Shown one piece after another: positions 1 to 13,355 of a stretch of DNA of 64,000 bases (the stretch's first letter is position 1; each line of letters begins with the position of its first letter). The position numbers were made by a program, and so were the translations under genes. Location of the stretch: the NCBI GenBank assembly GCA_029948255.1, contig JALIZF010000958.1, positions 54,905 to 118,904 of the forward strand, in the 5' to 3' direction. The stretch is from Telmatactis stephensoni (Eukaryota > Cnidaria > Anthozoa > Actiniaria > Isophelliidae). The notes below the pieces were generated by a model. It saw only the letters and a list, made by a program, of their open reading frames with translations. It was not told the origin of the DNA and ran no database searches.

Positions 1-1170
1 AGCAGAACAAAAACTAAGATACTAATATTTATCAAAAATAGCCAAGGGCAGTAAGCCTATAGCACTACAGCATTCTTAATTTCAGGATGAAAGATAATTG
101 GAATATTTATGCTATATTAAATTTCAGCATGCTTTCTGAAAGTGCTTAATCAAATATGAACTTGTTAGGAAACAAAATGATTGATATTTTCTAAAAAGCA
201 CGGTAGATAATTTCTTTCTATATAAGTAATATACTATGGGGGGCCGAGGGCGTTATACTGGTATGAATTTCATACTATGATAGTAATCTATTTCTGGCGT
301 AGAGAACGCGAAGAAATTAAATTTTGGAAGACACCAAGATATTAGGCGGCAAAAATAGTGATATTAACGTTCATTCATAAGTTTAAAACGTCATCCTTCT
401 GTATCAAAAGCTTTATCAAAGTCATGTGTCGAAGGATTAGAGAAAACTCAGATATATTTTCGTTTATTTCGTTCTTTTTGCATTTTTAAATATGTTTAAT
501 GTCTTTAATCAAATAAATATTCAGACCTGAAAGAAAGAAAAATAACACAATTACGATGTTTTTTTAATTTGAATGAGAGAATAAGAATAACTGATCTATT
601 AGTTTTGAGCATCACACATCTGCCAGTTTAAACCTCAACGCAAATCGGTTCGACCCGAGTGTGTGTTGTAGTAACTCGAGTCCAAACGAGACGCATATTG
701 CCTTTGAATTTACCAAGAAGCGATCACATGCCAACTGAGTTCGTATTTAAACAAAACGCGCAAATTCAATATGGCTTTGATCTGTTTATTTTGTGTGGAA
801 TAATAATTTATTGTTTACTTCTAATGGCTCTCAGCGCAGGAGTCGAGTCCCGCTAAGACATGTGTTATGTGTCTTGAAGTATTTGATCACCGCGATCTCA
901 AAAATTGAGTCTGAGCTGAATTTTGTGTTCAGAGGCAAGAAGGTGAGAGAATTAAGAGTTGCTGTTGTCAAATATAGACCTAAATTATGCCTAGCAACTG
1001 TTATTGATCAGTAACAGCCGAATAATTAGATTCTGTTTTTGACTTGTGGACACCTGATTTGAACAAACCTTCACATCTAATGTCCAGTATTGAGACTGAA
1101 GGTCATTAAGCAGCTAGTTTTGCTGTTCTTTTTACTGTACCTGAGTTTAAAATTTTGATTCTTTGGGTTT

Positions 1171-1277
1171 TCTTCTCTTCTCTTCTCTTCTCGTCTCTTC
1201 TCTTCTCTTCTCTTCTCTTCTCTTCTCTTCTCTTCTCTTCTCTTCTCTTCTCTTCTCTTCTCTTCTCTTCTCTTCTC
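1171..1277. repeat. (TTCTC)n microsatellite
   Basis: About 20 copies of the pentamer TTCTC with one interruption. The period of 5 keeps all frames open, so the open frame across it is not evidence of a gene. Confidence 0.95.
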
Positions 1278-3654
1278 TTATATCTCTTAACTTTGTTTTA
1301 TTTCTTTTTTGAACAATACAAAAAATTTGATCTATACATCTATATTATTTATTTAGCCGGTAACTTTGTAAAACATCACGCCATGCAACTTTTCATTCTT
1401 GTTTATTAGTGATAGTGCAATTTCTAAGATTTTTTCGACCTTTTCGAATATCCTTGCTATCATGATTTGCATTTAAACTTTTTCTTGCACTTGCTTAGCC
1501 GAAAACATTTGAAAAAGAGACAATACATATATCTCCTTTAGAGCTTTGATTTTACATTTTCGTTTATTTACGTACAAAACCTTTGATTTAAAACATTTTA
1601 GGGAATGGTGTCTATTCGCGCAGAATTTTATTCAATTTTGATTGAACGAATTTCAAAAAAAAAAAAAAAAAAAAAAAAAAAATCGGATCCAGTTATAAGT
1701 AGTTAGTTAAAGATGTTTTTGACTAGTTGGCGTATGTTTGTCAATTTCGTTGCAGCTTCGCTGCTAATTTTTTGTCACCATTCTGATTGAACCGTTCTTG
1801 TATACATAAGAACAAGCTTTCATCCATTCTTCCCTTCGACTAACGAAAAACCGAAATTATATTTTTCTTCACAAACTGTCATGTCCATTTTGCATCTTTA
1901 TTCTTACAAAGTTACTAACGAATTATCCGGCACCAATTCAATATTTTCCGTCTGAAAACCAATCAGTACTCTAGAACTCTCTACAATTTGATCGGAAATC
2001 TCTTATCACCATGGCTTTCATTTCAAAAGATTTTCTTTATAATTTCTAGTAGTATTAGTTTGCGCTCTCGGGGAAAAAAATGGCGCGAACAATTAACAGC
2101 ATCCTTAACTTATTTCCTTTGAAGAATTCCATTGTATAAAGTCAAACTATTCAGTCAAAGTAATGACCGTTACTTTAAAAGCTAATTGTCCTCTCAAATA
2201 ACTCATTTAGAAAGTAATTTCATTCTTAGTTTTGTTTTGTTGTTTTGCGCGCACTTTATTGTAGCACTTTTCTACCGTTGTATGACGACGAATCAAACAT
2301 CTTGTACATATCCCTATAGAAGACCGGGGCGTTAAAATAAATTTAGGTTGAAGAATCAGACGTTTGTACACAATTTCATCCTTCTTTCATGATCAAGCCT
2401 AAAATCATTTTACCAAACGCAAAAAAAACAAAAAAACATGGAAAAACACTTTACCCCTTGAAGTCCTTGAGCTGAACATTTCTGCCGAGTCGTTAACAAA
2501 TATGAGGCCTTAGAGCAGTATACAACACCAAATACACTTTACATTTTTATGGAATCCTGGCGACCAAGATCGAATTACAAAGAATGATACTCTCCAATTA
2601 AAAATATTCAAATGATTTCAATTATTTCTGCTAATATGGTCTTCTAGCGAAAATATCAAATAAAAGTTGATTATGAGTTCCAATGCAAATCACAATGCAA
2701 ATCCGTGTCTCATATTGCAACTTTTAGTTGAAACACACCGCTAGAAGTTTCTTACGGAACATTTAAGCATTTGTAATTTCTACTTCGAAATTGAACCGAG
2801 TTTCAATTCATAGCTCTGGGAAGTAACCGCTGAAAAGTGTAAACGCTGTTACAGAATCCTTTCTTTGTTCAACAAGATAAATCAGACAATATACTAACGA
2901 TTCGCACATACATGCAGCGTTTATATTATTAGAATCATTAGGTGTGCGTCACTTGAAAGTCGCTAAAAAGAACATTTCTTGAGCTGAAATTCAAGCAAGT
3001 TTCTCTTAAAAAAGTAAGCCCTTTGAATTAATTTCTTTCTTGGGACACGTCTGAATTGCATATTTATGATATCTATTATGTATTAATCAGTCAGTGCAGT
3101 GTTAGTTCTTTAGAGAGCCAGTTATTTCCAATTTCATTTTGCTGGTAAACACTACACATGTATACAAAAATGCTTTCTACATTTAGGACTGACCAAGAAG
3201 TGTTTCGTACTTGTACAAAAACTTGTTCAACACCAATGAATTAATGAGGCGTCATTTTTATATTTCAATTATGAACGTTTTTCAGTAACATTAGCTAGAC
3301 TCTTTTAGTGTCATCTTGATTTTAATTGAACTCGTTTGGCTTGTGCAATCATGGCGAGTTGCGGCTGAGCATTACTGCGCAAATTTAACTATAGAGAAAA
3401 AAGAATTGAAACTCTAGATGACTTAATCGGTAAATATAAATAGATGATGTGTTTGTTCGGGAAATTGCTATTTGAACAGTTTATTGGATTTAACACCCAA
3501 AATGCTGACATTTACAATATAATAAATAATTTCAACAAACTTAAGCTAGCTCGGACAGGTTAGTGGTGTCACTAAGGTGATTGTCAATGATATAATTGCC
3601 AGAAAATGTAGTTCAATGTGCACCGGCGTACGGCATTATATTATTGGATTGCAA

Positions 3655-3790
3655 ACATTTCCCGGAGATTGAACAGACAAAAGACAGACTGGTAGACATG
3701 TTGATGGTCTTGACAAGTGAAAATCAAGATTAAAACCACTAACATGTCTGCCAAGTCATTTGTTCAATGTCATTCTCCTAGGAATGATTA
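3655..3790. repeat. Imperfect hairpin
   Basis: The left arm around 3665-3710 contains AGACATGTT and GATTGAACA. The right arm around 3738-3785 carries their complements AACATGTCT and TGTTCAAT in the matching order, separated by a short A-rich loop. It may be a small foldback element or a hairpin transcript. I see no terminal repeats with target duplications. Confidence 0.45.
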
Positions 3791-4149
3791 CTGACAAACC
3801 TGCAAGAATATGATGCTCGTTATATATAGTGTGGTTTTCATTTGACATGAAGGAATAGACAAACTAATAGTTGGTAGTAGACTCTAAAGCTATTGTTTTC
3901 TTTTGTTTCTTATCAACTACGACAAACTAAATAGCATGGATATAAAATATAAAATACTATATACTATAGATATATATTAGATATAAAATAACGAGAAGTT
4001 TGATATACCGCGTGCGCAATATGGGAACACTTTTCAGTTTATTTCTAATAGTACGCCTGACTTATTACGTACTAAGTGATTCTGAAAAGAAAGTAAATTG
4101 AAAAAGCCCTCGATTGGATAACGTGAAACTTTAAATGACGTAAATAAAG

Positions 4150-4610
4150 ACTTACACACACACCAACGTACCGCCGTACATGGCGTACTTGGCGTACTAA
4201 GGGGGGACAATAACACAGACACACCGCCGTACATGGCGTACTTGGCGTATACTAAGGGGGGACAATAACACAGACACACCGCCGTACATGGCGTACTTGG
4301 CGTACTAAAGGGGGACAATAACACAGACACACCGCCGTACATGGCGTACTTGGCGTACTAAGGGGGGACAATAACACAGACACACCGCCGTACATGGCGT
4401 ACTTGGCGTACTAAGGGGGGACAATAACACAGACACACCAACGTACATGGCGTACTTGGCGTACTTAAGGGAGACGAGAACATACACACACACCAACGTA
4501 TTGCCGTACAGGGCGTACTTGGCGTACTAAGGCGAGACCAGAACACACACACACCGCCGTACATGGCGTACTGGACGTACTAAGGGGAGACAATATCACA
4601 GACACGCCTT
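4150..4610. repeat. Minisatellite, unit about 53-55 bp
   Basis: Roughly eight copies of a unit containing CCGCCGTACATGGCGTACTT, a GGCGTACTAAGG segment and an ACAATAACACAGACACA linker. Unit starts fall near 4171, 4224, 4279, 4332 and 4385. Each unit holds nested GTAC palindromes. The outer copies at both ends are more diverged. Confidence 0.9.
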
Positions 4611-7600
4611 CTTAATTCTACTTGCAAATTGCTTGTCCGCTTAAGAAAAACTTATTCAGTGATCTTAACATTTTATCGAAATTTCGAAATGACTAAATAT
4701 TTATGGTCATGCAGGTCCAACTGTACTAACTGATCTATTCTAAGCATTTCCCAGCTGGGAAATGACAGTTTTTGGTGAAATAATTGCTATTGAAATGAAA
4801 CCAGTCCATGACCTTATTTAGTTGTTATAGACATAGACATTGAAATTGATAGACTTCCTTAATATTATGTTCCTCAAAAACACCAATGAATACTTTTTAT
4901 TATATATAATATAAAATAAGAATTTTTTACTAAACGTCCAGCATGAGGGCCACAAGTTTATTCAGCCCTTAGCTATTTAGTGCAGCGCTCTTTAATTAAG
5001 AGTCTACATCAAGTACAGAAATGATAACTATATGCATTTGCGATTTTGTCATAACAAGCGCAGCTGGGTTTGTTCAAACACTTTTAAAGCACATCCTGAA
5101 ATCACATCGGTGCTGTTCTTTTAATGTATTTTTAACTCAAAAGATATATCAAAGCCCGAAAATGATCATGAAGCTAAGCTAGTCCAAGAAGCAAACATTT
5201 TGAATATGTAATATTTAATCTAAACTACGGAAATCAAATGTGAAAAAGGCTTTTCTATTGTCTCTCCCTGAAAACAAAATGGCTGCCGTACGAGAGACAG
5301 AAAATATATATGCATACTATATACTATATATATAGTATATCACAAAAATATCAAAGTCTTAGCGATTTGCTGATACGAAGATAAAATAATAAATAATGAA
5401 AATAATAAAAATGATAAAAAAGATAAAAATGTTGTGAAGACACTTTCTAGCATTATACGGTCAACTCAAGTAACAGTTGTGCAAATTAATTTTTTTTCTT
5501 AAAATGCAAAAATGTCCTTTTTTCGTGTGATAGTGGATCTACTTAAATTAGCGATGATTTACAAGTCTCTCATAACAACTTGAATGACTTGAAACAACAT
5601 GTGAAATTACTCTAGCGAGATTGCTTATCACCAGTTATTCAAAAACAGTTTCCATTGATGTTCCGCAAAAAAAAATTATTTCCCCATCGTTATGACCGGT
5701 TAACTGGTTTCGGATGATTGAATTATGTAGTGAATCAACGGCTAGACGAAGTGAATTGAATTGAATTGAATTGTTCTTTCTTTTATAAACTATTTGGCAA
5801 ATTTTGCAACACCACAGACATTAATTCCAATATTTCACTTCTGGTTGCTTCGGTCCTTCTAAACTCAATATATGTCAAAACATTTCGATATTGAAGACAT
5901 TTTCAAAGCAAATGCGCAGTTACTTTTTCTCTTTTCAAACTCTATTCAGTCAGCTCATTGGGTAGCGGCTGATTTTCTTGAAAATTAACAAATAAAATGG
6001 TCAAAAGATTTTAAATATTTAAGAACATTTGGCTGGTTATATATTAAGTGACTTGCAAGAGAAGGTGACTTGCCAGCCAGTTGACAAATACTTGGATTTA
6101 ATTATTTATTTTTGTACAACATGCAGGCAGCAAGACGGAATAAATGAATGAATTATGGATGGTCGACCATTTGTGGTATTTGTTTGGGCCTAGTTAGTAC
6201 ATGTCATTTCTGAAGGCCCTGAATTTAACTTGCCTTTCAGTTCTGTTCTTAATGCCTTTGTAAGTTTATCTCACGCGAGTCATTTATAGAAAATCCCACG
6301 TTCTGTTTTATACTGATGTTCTTTAACAGAATGCCGATTTGTTCATCTGCAAACTCTTTTTCATGAAAGTGCGAAAACAGACGTACAATATACTGATTGG
6401 GACAATCTTATAGTTGCTGTTTTAGAAGGTAAATTACTATTTTTAGATTGGTTTGCGTCCTTCTTAGACAGACATGCATGCGATATACATACAGGAGCTC
6501 ATGGGCACCTAATATCATATGTATGTATTTACAATTTCTAGCCAGGTTTAACCTAGTTGCCTCAGTTCAATCTTTCACATTTGGTGTCAATAAGCTAGTG
6601 TGTAGTAGAATCGACCGTTTGTTTAACTGAACATACAAGAAAGGCAAAAAGGTCCATGGTTTAATTATTTTACTGAAGTGTCATTGTCTGCTTCATTTTG
6701 GCAAGAGAATAATTGAAAAACACGCGAAGAGCTAAGATGCCTGAAAATATAGAGACTCGGAAAAAAAAAGAAAGAAAAGAAAAGAAAAAAGAAGAGAGAA
6801 AATGGAAATAAAACTTAGTCTGGTTATTGTATTATATTATATTATTGTCCACGTTGAGATACTTTTTACATTTTGTCTATCCATTATTATATGTATGTAT
6901 TCCTAAATTTTTTATGAATTCTTTAGTTTAGATCAGCTTTCATGTAAATGAGTGTAAACTTTTGAAATTCTATGCTATAATAGATCAAATACAACAAATA
7001 ACTTCTTTTTTTACATCCGAGAGAGAATTACATCGTCTGAGAGGAAGTTACAAAAAGCAAATCACTTGAACAAAAGTTCCTGCAAAAAAACCGACAAATT
7101 GCATCTTCTATAATACCTTGTCATATTCTGTGTAAATATAGATTTCCTGCTAGTTTTGTTATGATAATTGAAAGCTTGAAATTAAAAACATTTATTTAAA
7201 TTTCTTTTCATCCTTCTTGGACCACAATTAATCCGAGCAAGAAGAAAAACTTTGTTGAATTGCGTGCATATTCGCAACTTTTGATACGAAAAGGCGGGCA
7301 ACTACACTGACTCATTTTTGCTGTGTTTTGCTAACATGTACAGGTGCACTACAAGAAGATTGAAGTTAAATGAATTTAGAAGCTTCTTTTGTTTATAAAT
7401 TTGAGAGGAAAAGCAAGGAAATTACTTTAACTCACTTGCAAGTTCTATTTTCAGCGTATAAACCGGTTTCTGGGTTAAACCAAGAAACAAACTAAAATTA
7501 CTGACAGACCTAAAGTATTAATAACAAAAGAAGAACAGAAGCTTTGCATTTTTATTAGTTAAGTTTATACATAAGAATAAAATGGTTTGAATTGGTATTT

Positions 7601-8404
7601 ATATAAGACACATATTATATGTTGTTTACTTTTTTCAATGTCTTAAATATTCTGTTATAACTACGGTCAAGTTGAAACCATTTATTCTGTTATTTGGTGT
7701 TGTTTTCAACATGTATGTGAATGGATTAGCGGGTGATACAACAAACAATATAATGAAGCAAAACACCATTTTTGCAAAACAGTCATTCAGTTCTACCATT
7801 GAGCAATTATTTACAAGAGTGTCCCGTTTGTTTAAACTGAATAATTATTTATTTTGACAAGCAGTTCTGGCGGTCTTCCACTGTCTTTAAGAGCTGTTTT
7901 CTAAGTCAAATGAATTAATTCATTCTTAATTACTTGGGACAAACTGCTGATTTAAAAATATTACCGATCTTTTATGACCATTATACGGAAACATTACCAT
8001 CACCACGGATACATGATTTGTCTTGGAACATGTTTGTTTGAGTAAGTTTGTTTTTCATTTCACAAATGAAATTTTTGTTTTAAAACATTCGGTGCGTAAA
8101 TTTATAAGATCATTCGATTCGTATAACTAAAAAGAGGAGTGACTTGTAAAAAGTAGTTACAATACCTACCCTTCGTTTTGTTTTCAGTCCGACAAATGAT
8201 TTGCATATCTGCTGATTGGGCCGAGTTACGGGAAATCAAAGTAATCAGCAGATTTCTATAGATTTTGCCGCATTTGCCACAATTCAAAAATGGCGGACGA
8301 AAGCGTGAAGTGGCTTGCGCAACAAATTGTCTTTGTTGCAGAGAGTGCAAGAGGCTAAGAAAATTTGTTGTGCTCGGGGTGGTATACGATTGTGCCATTT
8401 CCCG

Positions 8405-8770
8405 CCAATAAACAATAAACAATAAACAATAAACAATAAACAATAAACAATAAACAATAAACAATAAACAATAAACAATAAACAATAAACAATAAACAAT
8501 AAACAATAAACAATAAACAATAAACAATAAACAATAAACAATAAACAATAAACAATAAACAATAAACAATAAACAATAAACAATAAACAATAAACAATAA
8601 ACAATAAACAATAAACAATAAACAATAAACAATAAACAATAAACAATAAACAATAAACAATAAACAATAAACAATAAACAATAAACAATAAACAATAAAC
8701 AATAAACAATAAACAATAAACAATAAACAATAAACAATAAACAATAAACAATAAACAATAAACAATAAAT
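8405..8770. repeat. (AATAAAC)n heptamer array
   Basis: About 51 near-perfect copies of the 7-base unit AATAAAC, followed to about 8850 by degenerate AATAAT/AATAAAC units. Because 7 is coprime to 3 and the reverse complement GTTTATT contains no stop in any register, all three minus-strand frames are open and encode the same heptapeptide cycle (FIVYCLL). This explains the long overlapping open frames there. Confidence 0.95.
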
Positions 8771-10242
8771 AATAAATTAAACAATAAGCAATAAACAATA
8801 AACAATAAATAATAAATAATACAAAAATAATTAAATAAACAATGAACAATGGGAACTAGCTTGATAGAACACGTTATCAATTGACTGCATAAATTTTTGA
8901 TAGCACGTACTTTTAATTTACTCAAGGTTGCTTCAAGCAAAACTATCAGACCGGCGATTTAAATTTAACATGATAGCAGCATTTTAGCACGATCGGAAAT
9001 GAGAGAGAAAAAATACAAAAAAAAAGGCTATTTAAGTGGGAATAGCCTCCGTTTAATGCCGTATATGGCCATTACCGCTTCGACAACTAAATATTATGTT
9101 AATATCACATAAATATTAAGTTTCGTGCATTTAATCAAATTTGTCCATGCATGGTTCACCGATTCGATCAGTGCTGTCCATTTTCCAGCCGCCCGCCCGC
9201 CGCCATATTGCAAACGGTAAGCAAATGACCTTTTTAATTTGAAAATGGATAGCGATAGCTAAAGCTATATCTTTTTTTAAAGTTTGTTCCTTTATGCCAT
9301 TGTTATTTCGTTGTTGCTTTCTTAAGGCTTTTTTTCAAATTTGCGAATTCATGCGCGTTCGTCCAACTATTTTTGATTAATTTCAAAGATTCACTCATTG
9401 GCACAAAAAAGAAAAGAAAATAACTGAACAATGGTATTTTAGAAATTCCAAATTGTAAAACTTTCAACAAATATATACTCTTCCTGACTGCACTTTAAAT
9501 GAGTTCCTTGTGTAGTATGCGTGGTGTAGTGTTTTTCTGATTTCAACTATAAATCTCAGGATGTTTATTCTTCAAAACGATTTTGAAAATAAGCTCAGTC
9601 CTATCGAAGATAAAGCCTCTCCAAAGCCCCTCAAATTAACGCAAAACCGGCTTCCGAAAATAATGCTGCATTCAATTAAACCAACTAATCTAGTTTAAGT
9701 AAACCAGCTAGGTTCAGGTTTCAGTTCCAAATTGCCGTTAATACCTTCAAAAGACAAATTTCAAACAACAGGTTTTCACCCCTGTTAGTGGTACATTGGG
9801 TGCGCATGTTATGAGCAACTAATTTTTAACCTTGTTTAGGTAAACCACGTACATTTAAACATGTTTAACTAGTTGGTGTGAATGCAGCATAAGTCTCCAC
9901 CTAAAACTGAACTGCCACTATTTACCTGAGAGCGCGTTCATCAGTTACGGGAAATATCCGAGGCCGAGCTACTGAGGTTTGCAGTACGGACCGAGCCAAA
10001 GAAGACGGACAAAGAAGACCGAAGTCTGATATTTTCCCATAATGACCAAGCGGAAAAGGCTAATAAGAAGTCCATTATATTATGTGGCATTTTAAAACCT
10101 TTTTCGTCTCTTTTAGCATTTGGACATTATTTCCGGTTTACGCGCGCGCGCGTCTAGAATTCCCGCCTTTTTTGTGCGGCCCTAATTAAGTTCATCGAAA
10201 ATACGGTAATTATTTCAATAGTGAAAGTCGTTTTCTTAGTAA

Positions 10243-10600
10243 AATGCTTCAACTGAAAAACAAGATTCCTGACGGTACTGCAAACTAAGTGATAACAAAT
10301 GAGACTCTTGGATAATTGTGGAGCTGATGGAAAATGTTTAAAGTAAACATTTTTTAGCCAAAATGACACCGAATATTTGAGTTGCACACGATGCGTTGGT
10401 CCGCCAACTCAAAATTACTTCAACAATAATGATGCTTCAGAAACAAGATCCCTGACACTACTACAAACTTAAGGATATCAAATGAGTCTCTGGGATAATT
10501 TTGGATCTCAGTTATGGGAAATGATTTATAAGTAAATATTTTTTAGCCAAAATGAGATCATTTCTTAGTTGCACACGAAGTATTGGTCTGTCAACTCGTG
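10243..10600. repeat. Diverged tandem duplication, two copies of about 165 bp
   Basis: Copy 1 (about 10243-10410) and copy 2 (about 10433-10600) share in order: AACAAGAT with CCTGAC, a TACAAACT-like block, AAATGAG, GGATAATT, a run ending TTTTTTAGCCAAAATGA, and TTGCACACGA followed by TTGGTC. They differ at many positions. I see no coding content. Confidence 0.7.
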
Positions 10601-12824
10601 GTGGACTTGTGTGCTGTCTTCTCCAACCTTTACGCATTGAACTAGATAAAACTGAATCGTTTTTAGGAAAAAATATGAAGTGCTTATTGAAGACTTGGAG
10701 ATAACACTTTCTTTGGACCTCAAAGAGAGCCGATAAATATCCTAGTGGCATTGGCCCCTAAATTTGCCGTGGACTGAGATGTAAGATTGATCCCTACAGT
10801 AAGTTTTATGATTGTACTTGTGAGGAATTTTGCAACAGATATACATAGTAAGGTGTTGTTTTGAATAAATTAACAAACCATGAGGGCTTTACCTTGGCAA
10901 CTCAAACGTCGACTCGATGTAGCTGCTTACTTTTGAAGCTTACTGAATTATACATAGTGCAGCAAAGACAACGACACTTGGCAACAGGCATGTTAACATC
11001 TTGTTCTACCCCATACCTAGAAAATTTTACGAAACAATTCAACAGAATTTGTAGAAGTCGAAGTAATACAAATACGTAACGTTCACCTCGTGATCACAAA
11101 AATTACTCCCCAAGTTTGCTTGAGGATAACATTGGCGTTTAGCTTCTCATGTCTCGATATTTTGTTCACAAGTTACAATAGGCATTTGTCTTTCTTATAG
11201 CAGATATAGTTCTCGCTGTTTTTGCAATTTTGTTGAGATTTTGGCGGTACTAGTTTTGACTACATAATTTTGCGTCGTCACAGGCAGCGCAAATTTTGTA
11301 TCGCAACTTCTTGAAGGATTAAATTGGCGCGATACATGTTGTATGTAGTCCCCTATGCCTTTGGCTGGATTAACGAAATAGGAAAAAAATTCACCTTAGA
11401 ATTTTGCATTTATGACCAATTTTTCTCAAAAAGCTACTTTTAAAAATCGTCTGATATCTCGAATTATTTGATCTAATTACCGGAACAAATAATACCGGCA
11501 GAAAAATAATTACTGGTATAATTTTCAAGGCTTGTAGACAAATGGCTGTAAATTTCTCAGAAATCGGACAAGGTTTTGATGTAAAAAGACGCGATTGAAA
11601 TTCATGCCCAACAAACAAATCAATAGGTACGGGCCACCTTAAGAAAATGTGGAGCAATTTGTGTAATTTTTTAAAGGCGTTTTAAGGCGTTTTAAGGCAA
11701 TTAACTTATTAAAAGAGTTCAATTAACCGAAATTAACCTGAGGCTACTCTAGGCTACACTGAGTATTTTAAGGCGTTTTAAGCAACTTATGGTCCTGGAG
11801 TAGGCCTAATCGGACGACTTTCAAAGGTCTTAGCCAATCAAAAGTCGACGTAGTTGGTGAATAAAATTCACGATATTTGAGACGTAAAGTTCTACCCGAA
11901 ACTGTGCTTAGTTCATTTTGAAAGCAAATTTCCCCTCCTAATTCGAAAATAGTGTTACGAGGGACTGCTAGGTCCAAACATGTAGGTTCCGTGCAAGAGC
12001 CGGCGATGAACCTTTAACTCTAAGACGCGACAGTTCCTTCGCTGTAGGCTTTGTTTTATTATACTTTACGGACTTGTACACGTCTAGTTCTAGGTCTAAA
12101 AGGGATGACTATCTATTTGAGTAACTCTCTCTTTTATAATGTCCTGTGAGACAGGCCTCAATTAACCGCAAGGATGGGACGGCGCCCGTGAAAACATTAA
12201 TTGCCAATCATGGGAAACGGAGGCCAATGTTATCTGCTAGGATATTATTCCAGAGATGTCAAGGTTAAACTGTTTCTAGTTAGTTAAATTACGCGACACA
12301 CTTCTTTACTTTGTAGACTTAGGTAGTGTTTGGGTTTTCCTAGTATTTCTTGCATTGGTGTTATCAGTCTTATCGTTACTGAATAAGGTTGTTCTACGTA
12401 TTAAAATAACTAATTTCTCCAGATTCTGGAACGACGATATTAAATTTCTTTTGATGCGATCAAAGCTAAACATCTTGTTTTAAAAATACCATCTATTGTT
12501 CTTCAAGCCAAGGGGAATTCCCTACTTTGATATTCTATACTTTGATATTCTAGCTATAACTAAACTGAAATTATATTACTCTTGTCAGCAAAATAATAGC
12601 GAACTGAAGACTATAAACCACCAGATTATCAAAACTAACGCGGTAAACCAAAAACTAATTAAAATTTGAAAAGTATATAGCATAACAATATAGTCCCGTT
12701 CCGAATGTAAGTCCTTCCCGAAATTAAACTCTCTTAAAGGTACGTTGAACAAATTTCTGCCCTCTGAGGGCGGTTTCTGAAGGCCAAATTAGTGTTTTAA
12801 AATCCAGTATTATTAACCAATGGC

Positions 12825-12980
12825 TTTCTTAAGAGTTAGTCCTGGATTAGCACTAATTGGGCTTTTAGGCACTCATGCAGGCCTGGGCTTCTGGGTCTGG
12901 TTGTTGGAAAGACGATTAGTGCTAACACAGGATTAAATCTAAAGAAACACATTACCCAGGATTTACTCTAACCGCCTTTT
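12825..12980. repeat. Dispersed inverted-repeat element (GATTAGYRCTAA family)
   Basis: The left part has TAGTCCTGGATTAGCACTAATTG and the right part ATTAGTGCTAACACAGGATTAA, which are inverted relatives. A related piece lies in intron 3 at about 16380-16495, with GATTAGCGCTATAATCC and CTAGTGCTAATTGGGCT. This looks like a small non-autonomous transposon family. Confidence 0.5.
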
Positions 12981-13267
12981 GAACAACCGGGCCCAGAATT
13001 TTGGGCTACACCAGTTTATTAGAGTATGTGGCCCCGTTTCGTTAACCAAATCGTAATTTTGTCTGTAAACTTTGTTTCAATATTTCATATTCAACCATCA
13101 AAAGATAATTGGATTAGTTTTTGTTTGAGTTTGAGTGGGTCATCGCACCTGCTTTCCTAATGCTAGTTTAATTGGATTATAATTACTGTTTGCAATATAT
13201 AGGTATATATATATACATTCTAAACTAACTCATACGACCGTTAATGCATGGTAGTTTTTTTGTCCAG

Positions 13268-13355
13268 GTAGAAATGTTGGGTTACAATCCACTACCGACT
13301 ATATTTTTGGCTACAGTAATAACTGCGATGGCACTAAAAGGTGTCAGCGGAAAAG
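13268..13355 (+). CDS. Receptor exon 1: signal peptide
   Basis: ATG at 13274 begins 27 codons plus one base (phase 1). They start [20 protein letters not shown] and end with a small-residue GVSG cleavage-like site, so this is a classical signal peptide. The exon ends AAAAG before GTAAGT. A good acceptor (pyrimidine run, then CCAG) ends at 13267, only six bases before the ATG. I infer an untranslated exon further upstream that joins at 13268. Confidence 0.75.

Larger units (their letters stand above)
1..13267. other. Non-genic flank upstream of the receptor gene
   Basis: I found no exon with convincing domain content or matched splice sites on either strand. The stretch is AT-rich and holds a TTCTC microsatellite, a poly(A) tract near 1656-1681, a minisatellite at 4150-4610, an AATAAAC heptamer array at 8405-8770, a diverged tandem duplication at 10243-10600 and an inverted-repeat piece at 12825-12980. 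The promoter and any 5' untranslated exon of the receptor should lie here, but I cannot place them. Confidence 0.6.

Noticed and set aside
4034..4564. Cys-rich minus-strand open frames with repeated STPSTPCTAV
   Set aside because: Direct translation of the 53-55-bp minisatellite; no splice or start evidence.
7672..7857. Small open frame beginning KPFILLFGVVFNMYVNGLAG, like a secreted peptide
   Set aside because: It begins at TTG with no upstream ATG in frame, lacks splice partners and is a single short frame in AT-rich DNA. I kept it out, although the hydrophobic start is tempting.
8102..8940. Three overlapping minus-strand open frames of 160-220 codons
   Set aside because: They are the AATAAAC heptamer array read in three frames; the peptide is a seven-residue cycle with no start context or domain.
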